From contig CAMVHP010000010.1 of assembly GCA_947167315.1 (NCBI GenBank), positions 1 through 21,178 on the forward strand: a stretch of 21,178 bases of DNA. The letters run 5' to 3'. Shown here in pieces: positions 7,282 to 15,570 of the stretch. Position 1 is the first letter of the stretch. Each line of letters opens with the position of its first letter. The position numbers and the translations under genes are program-made. Source of the stretch: RGIG8782 sp017475895. GTDB taxonomy: Bacteria; Pseudomonadota; Alphaproteobacteria; Rickettsiales; UBA1997. A model generated the notes under the pieces. That model ran no database searches and was not told the DNA's origin. It was given only the letters and a program-made list of their open reading frames with translations.

Positions 7282-8088
7282 TTACTTTATTATTTTAAAA
7301 ATTCTTTTAAATCTAATTTTCCATATTTTAAATATGGAATCACTCTTCGAAAAGAATATTATTTTTGCTCTGCCAACTATGTTTTGATACGGAATATACC
7401 CAGTGTCAACGAATCTACTATCTAGGGAATTATCTCTGTTATCTCCCATGAAAAAGTACTGATTTTCTGGTACTATAAATTCTCCATCTCCATTGATTGC
7501 TGGAATTTTGGCATTCTGCAGAATATCTATTTTTTTCTCAAAAAAGTTCTCTCTATATCTTTGCAAGTTATTGTGGTTTTTTTCATCGACGTACATATCA
7601 ATAAATTCTCTTTTTATTTCTTCATCGTTCACATATAGTACTTTATTTTTTACGGTTATTTTATCTCCCGGTAGTCCAATTAATCTTTTGATATAGTTTA
7701 TATTTGGACTTGATGGCAGTCTAAATACAACAACTTCTCCTCTCTTGGGCTTTTTAAAGTCAAAAATCCTTTCCTTTATTATTGGTATTCCAAACGGTAT
7801 TGAATACCTAGTATATCCATATTCAAATTTTGATACTAAAATGTAGTCACCTTCCACCAGCCCAGGTTTCATTGATCCGGATGGTATATGAAATGGTTCA
7901 TATAAAAAACTTCTTATAATTGTAACGAGTAAAAGAGCCCATAAAACACTTGTTATTGTTTCATTATATGTGGATGTACCTACATCTTCTTTGTTTTTTT
8001 CTTCGTTATCTTTTTTATGTTTTTCTTCATATTTTCCTTTATATATTTTTGTTTTTTCTAAAAAATAATTTTTTAGCTCACCAAACAT
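7282..8088 (-). CDS. lepB: Signal peptidase I
   Basis: SPase I removes signal peptides from exported proteins at the outer face of the inner membrane. A charged cytoplasmic N-terminus of about 40 residues leads into one membrane segment (about 45-62, 'SVLWALLLVTIIRSF'). The catalytic serine is S72 in IPSGSMKPGL and the general-base lysine is K134 in NYIKRLIGLPGD. The conserved C-terminal box is MGDNRDNSLDSR. The length, 268 residues, is typical. The ATG overlaps the stop codon of the upstream acyltransferase by one base (TAATG), which indicates translational coupling, and rnc follows 2 bases later. Confidence 0.96.
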   Translation of the reverse strand: MFGELKNYFLEKTKIYKGKYEEKHKKDNEEKNKEDVGTSTYNETITSVLWALLLVTIIRSFLYEPFHIPSGSMKPGLVEGDYILVSKFEYGYTRYSIPFGIPIIKERIFDFKKPKRGEVVVFRLPSSPNINYIKRLIGLPGDKITVKNKVLYVNDEEIKREFIDMYVDEKNHNNLQRYRENFFEKKIDILQNAKIPAINGDGEFIVPENQYFFMGDNRDNSLDSRFVDTGYIPYQNIVGRAKIIFFSKSDSIFKIWKIRFKRIFKIIK

Positions 8089-8807
8089 TATTTATCCCAA
8101 GTTGTTATTGTATTCATACTATTTTCCAAAATTAAATTGCTTTCTTCAACATTACTGTTTTTATCCGTATATAGCGGTTTCATGTATTCAACTACTATTT
8201 TACCAAAGGGGAGTGGAATTTGAAATTCATCCCATGACCTCAGTTGTTTTTTGAAATAATAGTTGATTGAAACTGGAAATATTGGTGTTGATGTTTTTTT
8301 CGCAATGTCTACAATCTTGCTGTTTATTTTTCTTACTGGTCCTCTAGGGCCGTCGGGTGCTAAATGTATACTTGAGCCACTTTTAATTTCTCTCATAATA
8401 ATCATTATGGATTTTACTGCTCCACTTTCCTCTGCTTTATCAAGCTTGTCCCTATTTATTGTCGAGCCAAATATTTCTTTAAAATTGAAAAATTTCATGA
8501 TTTTGCTGGCAATTTGTCCGTCTCTATGTTTGGAACTTAAAACGCAGGGTTGTTTTGTGTAGTTAATCCTTTTTAACAGTGTTTTTACAATCATCGGAGC
8601 TATTAATATTTTTCCATGCCAAGTCATAACAAAAGTTGATTTATTATTCATTAGCAGGTTTAAGTATTCCTCAGTATAACCAATTATTTTTACTTTGGAT
8701 GTGTAAAAAACAAGTTTTATATACAGAGATACAATCCAACAGGCTATGCTTCTAACAATAGTATTTTTTAATATTTTATTTTTTATAATGTCATTTAAAT
8801 CCGTCAT
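8088..8807 (-). CDS. DUF374 lysophospholipid-acyltransferase-like protein
   Basis: DUF374 proteins belong to the glycerolipid/lipid A acyltransferase superfamily and are common in alphaproteobacteria near lipopolysaccharide genes. Visible motifs (from the ATG at 8807): TWHGK (62-66), the HRDG box (94-97), a GSTINRDK segment, and PDGPRGP (141-147). This order is diagnostic. A hydrophobic N-terminal segment (about 18-36) suggests membrane association. The start at 8807 is preferred because it lies one base after the msbA stop; the upstream in-frame ATG at 8858 would overlap msbA by 50 bases. Downstream of an MsbA-like lipid flippase, a role in outer-membrane lipid or lipid A acylation is likely, but the substrate is not known. 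Confidence 0.88.
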   Translation of the reverse strand: MTDLNDIIKNKILKNTIVRSIACWIVSLYIKLVFYTSKVKIIGYTEEYLNLLMNNKSTFVMTWHGKILIAPMIVKTLLKRINYTKQPCVLSSKHRDGQIASKIMKFFNFKEIFGSTINRDKLDKAEESGAVKSIMIIMREIKSGSSIHLAPDGPRGPVRKINSKIVDIAKKTSTPIFPVSINYYFKKQLRSWDEFQIPLPFGKIVVEYMKPLYTDKNSNVEESNLILENSMNTITTWDK

Positions 8808-8808
8808 T

Positions 8809-10641
8809 TTATACTTTTGAATGAAATTGTTTATCGCATAAGTTTTTATAAACTCCATTAAGTTCAGTTAATTCCTGATGATTTCCTTCTTCTTTTAATT
8901 CTCCATTCTCAAATACAAAAATATGGTCACAATTCATTATAGTTGTTAATCTGTGTGCTATTATTATGGTTGTTCTGTTTTTCATCAGATTATGCAACGA
9001 TTTTTGTATAAGTTCCTCTGATATTGGATCAAGTGCGCTGGTTGCTTCGTCCAATAGTAAGATTGGGCTATTTTTTAGAAATGCTCTGGCTATTGAAATC
9101 CTTTGTTTCTGTCCGCCAGATAAAAGTGAACCGTTTGGACCTATTATTGTATCGTATTTGCTGGGCATATCTTCAACAAATTCATCTACATTTGCCATCT
9201 TTGCCACTTCCATAACCTCTTCAATGGTGGCATTACTCTTTGCATATCTTATGTTTTCCAGTATTGTGGTGTTGAATAGTTTAACATCCTGTTCCACCAT
9301 TGATATATTTTTTCTTAGTGTCTTAAAACTTAGATCTTTTATGTTTACACCATCTATATATATTCCGCCACTATATACATCGTAAAACCTCAGTAATAGG
9401 TTAAATATTGTACTTTTACCACTGCCGGAATGTCCGACCAGTGCATACGATTTACCACTATTCATGTTTAAGTTTATATCTTTTAAAGCATACTTATCAT
9501 GTAAAACCAATTCTTCGTTTTCAACAACAGAATCAGAACTGAAGTCATTTAATGGGTAACGGAAAGACACGTTATCAAATTTTATATTACCGGATACGTT
9601 TTCTAAAACTATCGGATGTTTTGCTTCCTTTACAAAGTTTTCCTGATCGATTACTATGTAGTATCTTCTGGCACAAGCTATAGCATGTTGTAGTTTTATG
9701 TTTAGCCCACTAAAAGATTTTAATGGTTTATAGGCGGAAAACAATGCGGTCATGAATACAAAGAACTCACCAGCCGTACTGATACCTCTAATGACCGACA
9801 TACCACCGTACAGTATAACCAATGCAAAGCCTATTGTTCCTACCATTTCTATCATCGGTGAAATAATCAAGGATTTTTTGGCTATTTTCATCGATATTTT
9901 GTGTATTTCCTCCAGTATACTGTTAACCCTACTTATTTCATGTTGTTCTTTGTTGTTTATTCTTACTACCTTTATGTTTTCAAATGATTCAAAAATTATA
10001 GCGGAATTGTCGAGGCTTTTTTCTCTACTTTCATTCGCCAATTTTCTCATTTTTCTACCTATTGTTACTATAGGTAAAACAACTAGCGGAAACGCTACAA
10101 AGGAAATTACCGATAATTTGAAGTTTTGATAAAACATTAGTGTTAATAGGAACAATACAGTGAAAAACTGTAGAATTAAATTGGTTAACAAAAGATTAAT
10201 AATCTCACTTATGCCATTTATGTCATCAAAATAACCACTTACTCTACCGGTGGATCTCTTTTGATAAAAGTTTATATCTTTTCTTATAAGTTTTTCAAAC
10301 AACTTTGCTCTTAGATTTACGCTTATGGTACTATTTGCCGAATGCATCAAAAGACCCTGTATGTAAACCGAAACGCAGGATACGACTGCCACCAAAATTA
10401 TTTGCACGGGTATTACATACAATGCTGTTAGATCTCTTTTAATAAAGACCTTGTCTATTGCTGGTTTCATTAAAAATGCCCTGTAAGATGTGCTGGCGGA
10501 AGCTATCAACATAAAAAACACAGCAACCAAAAATGTACCTTTGTTCGGCAAAACACATTCTTTTAGTATTCTAATGACAACATCTCTTGTAGAATTATAG
10601 TCAAACTCTTTGGTTTTACCTTTCTTATTTTCTTTTTCCAT
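8809..10641 (-). CDS. MsbA-like ABC exporter (membrane and ATPase domains fused)
   Basis: A full half-transporter that would work as a homodimer in the inner membrane. The N-terminal half has about six membrane segments. The ATPase domain carries Walker A GHSGSGKST (403-411, numbered from the ATG), the LSGGQ signature, Walker B ILLLDEAT and the IIAHR histidine switch. MsbA flips lipid A-core; alphaproteobacterial MsbA homologues can also move other lipids, so the substrate is inferred from the acyltransferase next door. There is a 15-20 residue acidic insertion (SSDSVVENEE) between the start of the ATPase domain (FRYP) and 'LKDINL', longer than usual. The ATG at 10641 is chosen; an in-frame TTG at 10650 would add three residues. 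No good Shine-Dalgarno is visible for either. Confidence 0.92.
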   Translation of the reverse strand: MEKENKKGKTKEFDYNSTRDVVIRILKECVLPNKGTFLVAVFFMLIASASTSYRAFLMKPAIDKVFIKRDLTALYVIPVQIILVAVVSCVSVYIQGLLMHSANSTISVNLRAKLFEKLIRKDINFYQKRSTGRVSGYFDDINGISEIINLLLTNLILQFFTVLFLLTLMFYQNFKLSVISFVAFPLVVLPIVTIGRKMRKLANESREKSLDNSAIIFESFENIKVVRINNKEQHEISRVNSILEEIHKISMKIAKKSLIISPMIEMVGTIGFALVILYGGMSVIRGISTAGEFFVFMTALFSAYKPLKSFSGLNIKLQHAIACARRYYIVIDQENFVKEAKHPIVLENVSGNIKFDNVSFRYPLNDFSSDSVVENEELVLHDKYALKDINLNMNSGKSYALVGHSGSGKSTIFNLLLRFYDVYSGGIYIDGVNIKDLSFKTLRKNISMVEQDVKLFNTTILENIRYAKSNATIEEVMEVAKMANVDEFVEDMPSKYDTIIGPNGSLLSGGQKQRISIARAFLKNSPILLLDEATSALDPISEELIQKSLHNLMKNRTTIIIAHRLTTIMNCDHIFVFENGELKEEGNHQELTELNGVYKNLCDKQFHSKV

Positions 10642-10675
10642 AAATGACAATTTAATGTTTTATAATAATAATTCT

Positions 10676-11530
10676 TTATTTATCCAGTATTATTATGTTT
10701 ACATCTTTAATGTTTTCTAAACTGTAGTCTCTTAGAAAATCTCTAACAAGTGCATCTCTAACGGTGTTCTTTGAATTCTCATAACTGGAAATGGTTGCCT
10801 TTCGTTCATCTTCTTTTATTAGGACGTGCCAACCAAATTGTGTTTCAAATGGTTCGGATAATTTGTTTTTTGGTTGAGCTTTCAGTACATCGTTAAATTC
10901 CTTAACGGTTTGACCGTCTATTATATAACCTAAATCGCCACCGTTGCTCTTACTACTGTCGATTGAATACTTTTCTGCCACCTCTTCAAACGTTTTGGTT
11001 TTTAGTTCCTTAACAACCTTTAAAATTTCTGGCTTTGTCTTTACAAGTATGTGCCTAACCTTGTACTCCATTTTGCCCTCTAAAATTTTATTTATGTCGT
11101 CATATCTCTTTTTTATATCGTTTTCGCTAATGTTTTTATTTATCACGTCCTGTAGAAACATCTCTCTTAACAAGCCATCTTCCAGTTCTTTGATTTTTTC
11201 TTTATATGCTACACTATTTTTAATGGGGCTTTTTCTGGCTTTGCTTAATATGACTTTGTTATTGACTATCTCATCAATTATCAATTTTTTCTCTTCGGGC
11301 TTTAGAGAATCAAAATTTATTTTTTGTCCAAATGTTTTCTCTAAATTTGATAGGTAACTTTCAACATCTTTGTTTGTAACATTGCCAACCTTTGATTTAG
11401 CTATAACTTTGATATTAACATCAACGTTATTATTTTTTCTTAAAAATACAAAAGCTCCAAGACACAAAGCTATCACCACCACAGATAAAATTATTGCCTG
11501 CTTTTTTGTTATTAATGATGTTTTTTTCAT
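10676..11530 (-). CDS. Membrane-anchored PpiC-type peptidyl-prolyl isomerase (parvulin, SurA/PrsA-like)
   Basis: Periplasmic parvulins help fold outer-membrane proteins. The N-terminus MKKTSLITKK plus a hydrophobic run (11-30) is a signal anchor, or a signal peptide without a clear cleavage site. Residues about 40-150 are a helical chaperone region. A parvulin domain covers about 155-253, with YKVRHILVKT, FEEVAEKYSIDSSKSNGGDLG and the QFGWHVLIK closing strand, all typical. At 284 residues it is shorter than SurA or PpiD and has a single isomerase domain. It is the first gene of the ppiC-msbA-DUF374-lepB-rnc series, 34 bases before msbA's ATG, so the operon as a whole serves envelope assembly and secretion. 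The 193-base spacer upstream (11531-11723) should contain its promoter, but I see no convincing box pair. Confidence 0.9.
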   Translation of the reverse strand: MKKTSLITKKQAIILSVVVIALCLGAFVFLRKNNNVDVNIKVIAKSKVGNVTNKDVESYLSNLEKTFGQKINFDSLKPEEKKLIIDEIVNNKVILSKARKSPIKNSVAYKEKIKELEDGLLREMFLQDVINKNISENDIKKRYDDINKILEGKMEYKVRHILVKTKPEILKVVKELKTKTFEEVAEKYSIDSSKSNGGDLGYIIDGQTVKEFNDVLKAQPKNKLSEPFETQFGWHVLIKEDERKATISSYENSKNTVRDALVRDFLRDYSLENIKDVNIIILDK

Positions 11531-11723
11531 TTTTGTTATTATTTACAATGTATCTGAGGCGAATGATATACCATATTTTTTAAAAAACAATAGATAATTG
11601 CAATACATAGCGCCGCTAAATATAACTACATAATATTAATTATTAAATGAATGCAGATTTAGTGGCTGTAAAACTTTATTGTTTTTTAAGATAAGATCGC
11701 TGTCGACATGGTTTTCTAAATGG

Positions 11724-12704
11724 TCATGTTTGTCGGGAATATAAGGCATCATGGCATTCACTAAGTTCTTTGTCGCATCCATTGAGATCTGCAATAAGCT
11801 TTAATAATTCATCGTTTAGGTAGTATTGTGGAAAGGATGAGTCTTCATCTGTTACACACATTTGTTTTGTTATTGCATCCACTCTGTTTATGATTGATTG
11901 TAATCGTTCTCTTCTTTCATTAAGTTGTTTAAGTTTTCTTCTACATCCTTCCAATGTGATGTTTCGTGGTATCTTCTGTATATTTTGACTTTTAATGGTT
12001 TCATTGGCAAAATAATTTCTGTTTGGTTGATGATCTTTGTAATATCCATGTTTAAACGCTGCGTCTGTGGCAAGTTTATTTACTGCTAATTTAGATGCTA
12101 AAGCACAGTTACCAGTGTTCTGTATTTTTTCTACTAGTATATTATCATTATTAATATTGTGGTTATTTAATGTCTGTACGAATTTTGTGTAGTTTCTACT
12201 CAGCAAAGCACCCGATGTATCAACAACCTTAAATTTACCGTATTCACTTATAATACCAACCCGATGACCTGGAAGTGCTGGATTATCTTTTTTTGCCCCA
12301 ATTGCTGTTATCACGACTTTATCTGGGTGACTCTTGGCAAAATTGATAAAATTATCTAGTATTTCATCTTCAGAAAATTCGTGTCTATCAAAATAGTTAT
12401 CAAGTTGAATGATATTTTCATCATCGGCATTAATTAATGCGAGATTAGCTAATACATTGTCATACCCATCTCCTTCCTCTCTGGTAAATGAGTAAAGTAC
12501 ATCATGTGCCTTGTTTATTATTTCGTCTTTTTTATCAATGTCGTTTGCGACATCATCTGGCCAGATCCAGTGCAATATGTTATCACCACCAATTCTTAAG
12601 GTTATGTCGGGTTCTTCTTCTTTTATGTTGTTTTGATCACTTAAGAAATATTTTATTTCCCTAGTACCATCTTCTTTTGTTTGTAAGTCATAAAGTGGTT
12701 TCAT
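11724..12704 (-). CDS. Protease-like half of a split MORN/clan-CE-like protein (gene G, 3' part)
   Basis: This 326-residue frame begins in the middle of the family: 'KPLYDLQTKEDG' matches 'RPIYDLKTNEDG' at residue 191 of the intact relative at 16913-18316. It carries the putative catalytic set H147 (GHRVG), D162 (VVDTSG, exactly 15 residues later) and Q195/C200 (IQNTGNC), followed by the shared helix ALASKLAVNKLA and a helical tail (about 245-290). The ATG at 12704 is an internal Met with no Shine-Dalgarno. Reading through an A9 tract with one A fewer joins it in frame to the MORN half at 12715-13188, giving a 487-residue protein that aligns across the junction. It is therefore one gene with a frameshift, not two. 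The domain is compared with Ulp1/YopJ-type clan CE enzymes on residue order only. Confidence 0.75.
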   Translation of the reverse strand: MKPLYDLQTKEDGTREIKYFLSDQNNIKEEEPDITLRIGGDNILHWIWPDDVANDIDKKDEIINKAHDVLYSFTREEGDGYDNVLANLALINADDENIIQLDNYFDRHEFSEDEILDNFINFAKSHPDKVVITAIGAKKDNPALPGHRVGIISEYGKFKVVDTSGALLSRNYTKFVQTLNNHNINNDNILVEKIQNTGNCALASKLAVNKLATDAAFKHGYYKDHQPNRNYFANETIKSQNIQKIPRNITLEGCRRKLKQLNERRERLQSIINRVDAITKQMCVTDEDSSFPQYYLNDELLKLIADLNGCDKELSECHDALYSRQT

Positions 12705-12714
12705 TCTATGATTT

Positions 12715-13188
12715 TCATTTGAGTAAAATGTTCCGTTTTTTTTTGGATTGTCCTATAAACTCTCCCTGTTTTGTATAATAAGTAAAATAACCATTATACT
12801 TATCAAGTATGAAATAACTGCTATATCGTTCACTGCCGTCTTCACGATAAATTGTTCCTTGACCATGAAATTTGTCATTTCTAAAGTTGCCAGAATAATA
12901 TTTTTTGCCATTCTTCAGATAAAGTGTTCCTTGACCGTTATATTCACCGTTTGTAAAATAACCCTCATATTTTACTGTTTTTCCATTTTTATAAAACTCT
13001 GTTCCTTGACCATTAGGTTTACCGTTTATAACTGAACCATGGTATGTTATTATTCCATTTATTTTTATGTTAGCTATTCCACTAAAATTATCTACCCTTT
13101 CTTTATCGCATACCTCTCCATTTATTGTATACACGCCACTTGTCGTATCATAATTTATTTCTTTAATGTTTCTGTTTATATTTTCCAT
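12715..13188 (-). CDS. MORN-repeat half of the split gene G (5' part)
   Basis: 157 residues. The start MENINRNIKE has a TGGAG ribosome-binding site about six bases upstream, in a leader nearly identical to that of the 16449-16835 gene. Residues about 35-145 are roughly five MORN repeats (YxGxxxNGxxxGxG, for example YEGYFTNGEYNGQGTLY), a motif that often binds membranes or packs against partner proteins in eukaryotic and effector proteins. The N-terminal 'GVYTINGEVCDKERVDNFSG' block is almost the same as in gene F (14822), so F and G are a recent tandem duplication. The frame leaves the family alignment at an A9 run (12736-12744), and the last residues KRNILLK are out-of-frame sequence. Confidence 0.75.
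   Translation of the reverse strand: MENINRNIKEINYDTTSGVYTINGEVCDKERVDNFSGIANIKINGIITYHGSVINGKPNGQGTEFYKNGKTVKYEGYFTNGEYNGQGTLYLKNGKKYYSGNFRNDKFHGQGTIYREDGSERYSSYFILDKYNGYFTYYTKQGEFIGQSKKKRNILLK
12736..12744 (-). other. A9 homopolymer at the frameshift of gene G
   Basis: The minus-strand mRNA reads TCC-A9-CGG. With eight A's the frame becomes S-K-K-N-G-T-F-Y-S-N-E-N-H-R-M-K-P-L-Y-D, which continues straight into the protease-like half and matches the intact paralogue. Long A runs are known hotspots for replication and RNA-polymerase slippage in AT-rich symbionts. Confidence 0.8.
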
Positions 13189-13236
13189 TTTTTCTCCATT
13201 TTGTTTATAATTTCGTTATATTTTTCATTTTTTTAT

Positions 13237-13764
13237 CTATGGTTCTATTGAGTTTGTACTTTTAATTGCATTGTTGACCTTTTTTAATTTTATATTTAAT
13301 TCTGTGTCTAATTCTCCATCAACCAATTCTAACATGTCTAGATAACATTTATTCACATACAAACATTTATTCTCATTTTTTTCACATATTTCCTTCAGTT
13401 TTTGTTTAATGTTATATAGTTCTTCATACTCGTGTTTAATTCTATTTAATTGGACGCGTAAACCGTCTTTATTAGATTTTGAAATCACGTCATCTAATTC
13501 ATTAAAAGTATTAGATTGATGCTCATTCGCGTAGTGACTCTCTGGTGGAATATTGGGGAATTTATTACCATAGGAAACCAGTGCTTTGATATCTATTTGT
13601 TCATCAGCTATACTTTGAGCAAGTTCGTTTGTTACTAATCTCGATGCTAAAGTACAATTACCAATACTCTGTATATCTTGTGATAATATGGTAATATTTT
13701 TATCTTTTAAGTCGTCTATGATATTTTTATTTGAATATATACCACCTGAAGTATCAATAATCAC
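13237..13764 (-). CDS. 3' part of split MORN/clan-CE-like gene F (Asp, Gln and Cys side)
   Basis: 175 residues from a GTG that overlaps the stop codon of the 5' part (GTGA). The second residues, I-I-D-T-S-G-G, correspond to the acid-residue strand of the family, followed by IQSIGNC with the putative Gln and Cys, the shared TLASRLVTNELAQ helix, and a helical tail. It lacks the His, which is on the other frame, so alone it cannot be a working enzyme. The GTG is a fortuitous in-frame start. The real reading is a fusion with 13761-14822 by one extra A at 13775-13778. A stop-start overlap could in principle couple the two pieces translationally. Confidence 0.72.
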   Translation of the reverse strand: MIIDTSGGIYSNKNIIDDLKDKNITILSQDIQSIGNCTLASRLVTNELAQSIADEQIDIKALVSYGNKFPNIPPESHYANEHQSNTFNELDDVISKSNKDGLRVQLNRIKHEYEELYNIKQKLKEICEKNENKCLYVNKCYLDMLELVDGELDTELNIKLKKVNNAIKSTNSIEP

Positions 13765-14822
13765 GGTATAGCCGTTTTATATATAATTCCAACAGCATGA
13801 TCTTCGGTGTAGAGTTCCGATATTATCACTTTGTTTTGTATATCTTGTTGTGTATTTTGTTTTATACCTTTTTGTGAATCTTTTTGTGAATTTTTGATAA
13901 AATCTTTAATAAAATCATTAAATTTTTGTAGTTGTTCATTAAAACTATATGTCTTACTAGTAAAATCTACGCTGTTATTAAAATGAATAACTTCACTATT
14001 GTTGTTAATTGATACAAGATTGGTTAATGGGATGTTGTAGCCTTTATTTTCTGTTTCATCAAAAGAACAAAACAACATTTTCGCCTTTTGTTTTGTCTTT
14101 TCCGCGATGGTTCCAGTCCAATGTTGCACATTATTTTGATCAATAACTAGGGTTACATCCGGTTCTTGATCATTTTCTTTTTTTCCTTCTAAAAAGTATT
14201 TTATTTCTTTAGTTTTATCATTTTCATTTGTTGCTATCGTATAGATTGGTTTGTGGTCGTGATCTTTGTTTAGGTAATATGATCCTGATATAAGTTCATC
14301 ATTGTTTGATATACCGTCAAATATTCCTTGGATATCATAGTACTTTCCAGGACCACTAAAGAAAAAATTTTCAAAATTGCCAGAATACTGAATCTCACCA
14401 TCTTCATAATAAAGTGTACCATTTTCACATAAACCATCCTTAAAATTTCCATCGTACCATAACTTTCCATTTTGATAAAGTTGTGCTTCACCATTTAATA
14501 TGTCACCCTTAATGGTACAAATATACTTTTTACCACTGGGTGTGCAGCACGTGGTTTCTCCTTCTATTTTATTATTTGTCCAATTTCCTTCATATGTTGT
14601 ACCGTCTTTACAATGGTATTTTCCTTGACCGTTATATTTACCGTTTGTAATGTCGCCCTCGTATTGTGTTATTCCATCTATTTTCCATTCAACCATTCCA
14701 CTAAAATTATCTACCCTTTTTTTATCACATACTTCTCCATTTATTGTATACACACCATTTGTTGTATTATGATTTATTTTTATAATGTTGTTGTTTGTAT
14801 CTCCAATTTTTGCCTCCAGCAT
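13761..14822 (-). CDS. 5' part of split MORN/clan-CE-like gene F (MORN repeats and His)
   Basis: 353 residues. Five to six MORN repeats at about 50-175 (for example YEGDITNGKYNGQGKY), then a linker shared with the family (about 190-340) with an extra Gln/Lys-rich insertion (NSQKDSQKGIKQNTQQDIQN, 311-330). It ends at H342 of DHAVGIIYK followed by out-of-frame AIP-stop. Adding one A in the A4 run gives HAVGIIYKNGYTVIIDTSGG, placing the Asp exactly 15 residues after the His as in the relatives. The restored protein would be about 528 residues. The start is uncertain: the ATG at 14822 lies at the expected transcription start, while a GGAGG site five bases upstream of an in-frame ATT (14807) sits where the relatives have their ATG. 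Confidence 0.75.
   Translation of the reverse strand: MLEAKIGDTNNNIIKINHNTTNGVYTINGEVCDKKRVDNFSGMVEWKIDGITQYEGDITNGKYNGQGKYHCKDGTTYEGNWTNNKIEGETTCCTPSGKKYICTIKGDILNGEAQLYQNGKLWYDGNFKDGLCENGTLYYEDGEIQYSGNFENFFFSGPGKYYDIQGIFDGISNNDELISGSYYLNKDHDHKPIYTIATNENDKTKEIKYFLEGKKENDQEPDVTLVIDQNNVQHWTGTIAEKTKQKAKMLFCSFDETENKGYNIPLTNLVSINNNSEVIHFNNSVDFTSKTYSFNEQLQKFNDFIKDFIKNSQKDSQKGIKQNTQQDIQNKVIISELYTEDHAVGIIYKTAIP
13775..13778 (-). other. Frameshift site (A4) separating His from Asp in gene F
   Basis: Minus-strand reading ATA-TAT-AAA-ACG-GCT runs to a stop after AIP. One added A gives ATA-TAT-AAA-AAC-GGC-TAT-ACC-GTG, restoring the family's K-(N/D)-G-x-T-V-x-x-D-T-S-G-G strand pair. The tract is too short for efficient polymerase slippage, so a simple one-base deletion (or sequencing error) is more likely here than in gene G. 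Confidence 0.7.
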
Positions 14823-14835
14823 GTCATGCTAATAC

Positions 14836-14863
14836 ATTATAGCATATTTTTGCACAAAATCAA
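14836..14863 (-). promoter_or_regulatory. Strong sigma70-type promoter of gene F
   Basis: On the minus strand, -35 TTGATT (14858-14863) and a perfect -10 TATAAT (14836-14841) are separated by 16 bases. Transcription would begin near 14828, leaving at most a few bases before the ATG at 14822, or about 20 bases before the ATT at 14807 that follows GGAGG. Confidence 0.7.
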
Positions 14864-14871
14864 CTTTTTTA

Positions 14872-15543
14872 TTATTCGAGGTTTCTATTTTGAACGTTCA
14901 ATATATTAGTGTTAATTTCTTCTGTGGCTTCCAACAGTTTTCGTAACTGTTCTTTATCTATTTCAATATCACTTCTCATACTGCCCTTGATATTTATTTG
15001 CTTTACCGCGTCTATTATATTTTGGTAGTTTTCTGTTGTTTCTATTGTATTATTGTTTTCGGACAATAAAGCATAATATGAATCGTTAACGGTATTTTGT
15101 GGATTTATGTTTATCGGGAAAATATCTTCCGTTTTTATTTTTATACGATGTTTTTTATTATTTATTAGATAGTTATGAATTTTTCTAACATTTTTCCCAT
15201 GTATATTCAAATGAGTTATCGGTTGATTACAAAATTCACTGTAGTTAAAATTTTTTATATATGCTTTTCTATGAGTAAAAAACAATCCTTCGCCGTAAAG
15301 TCTATTTTCTTTAAAAAATACACTGAATTCGTCACCATTTCTAAAATAAATCGTTCCGTGTCCGCTAAAATCGCCATTTTTTAATGTACCATCAAATACT
15401 TTTCTACCGTTTTTCAATAGCTCTACCTCTCCGGAAAAGGTGCTAATATCAATGATTGATGTATTACCATTTGTTGTTGTGGTATAATACTTTTGTCCGT
15501 TAGGCAATGTGTGATAATTTATTTTTGTTATATTATTTTCCAC
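14872..15543 (-). CDS. Small MORN-family protein with a SIM-like motif (gene E)
   Basis: 223 residues from a GTG start at 15543, chosen because the product then begins MEN like its relatives. No strong Shine-Dalgarno is seen, and it follows gene D by 27 bases. The N-terminal 100 residues match gene D (NGQKYYTTTTNGNTS, FSGEVELLKNGRKVFDG, GHGTIYFRNGDEF, RLYGEGLFF), two to three degenerate MORN repeats. There is no protease-like domain. The C-terminal half has a weaker form of the shared motif, YYALLSENN (146-154), and ends in a helix LRKLLEATEEINTNIL. Function unknown; likely a paralogue of D within a family of secreted or host-directed proteins (inference). Confidence 0.7.
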   Translation of the reverse strand: MENNITKINYHTLPNGQKYYTTTTNGNTSIIDISTFSGEVELLKNGRKVFDGTLKNGDFSGHGTIYFRNGDEFSVFFKENRLYGEGLFFTHRKAYIKNFNYSEFCNQPITHLNIHGKNVRKIHNYLINNKKHRIKIKTEDIFPININPQNTVNDSYYALLSENNNTIETTENYQNIIDAVKQINIKGSMRSDIEIDKEQLRKLLEATEEINTNILNVQNRNLE

Positions 15544-15570
15544 TTACATATTATTCTATTATCAATACAA

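Noticed and set aside
11531..11723. Possible small gene or RNA in the 193-base spacer between gene G and the PpiC gene
   Set aside because: Only short open frames and AT-rich sequence. An imperfect CGACA/TGTCG inverted repeat overlaps the end of gene G but lacks a T run, so it is not called a terminator.
11724..14822. Split F and G products as genuine two-subunit enzymes
   Set aside because: Both breaks are single-base shifts in A runs, the 3' starts are internal Met or Val codons without ribosome-binding sites, and one break separates the His from the Asp.
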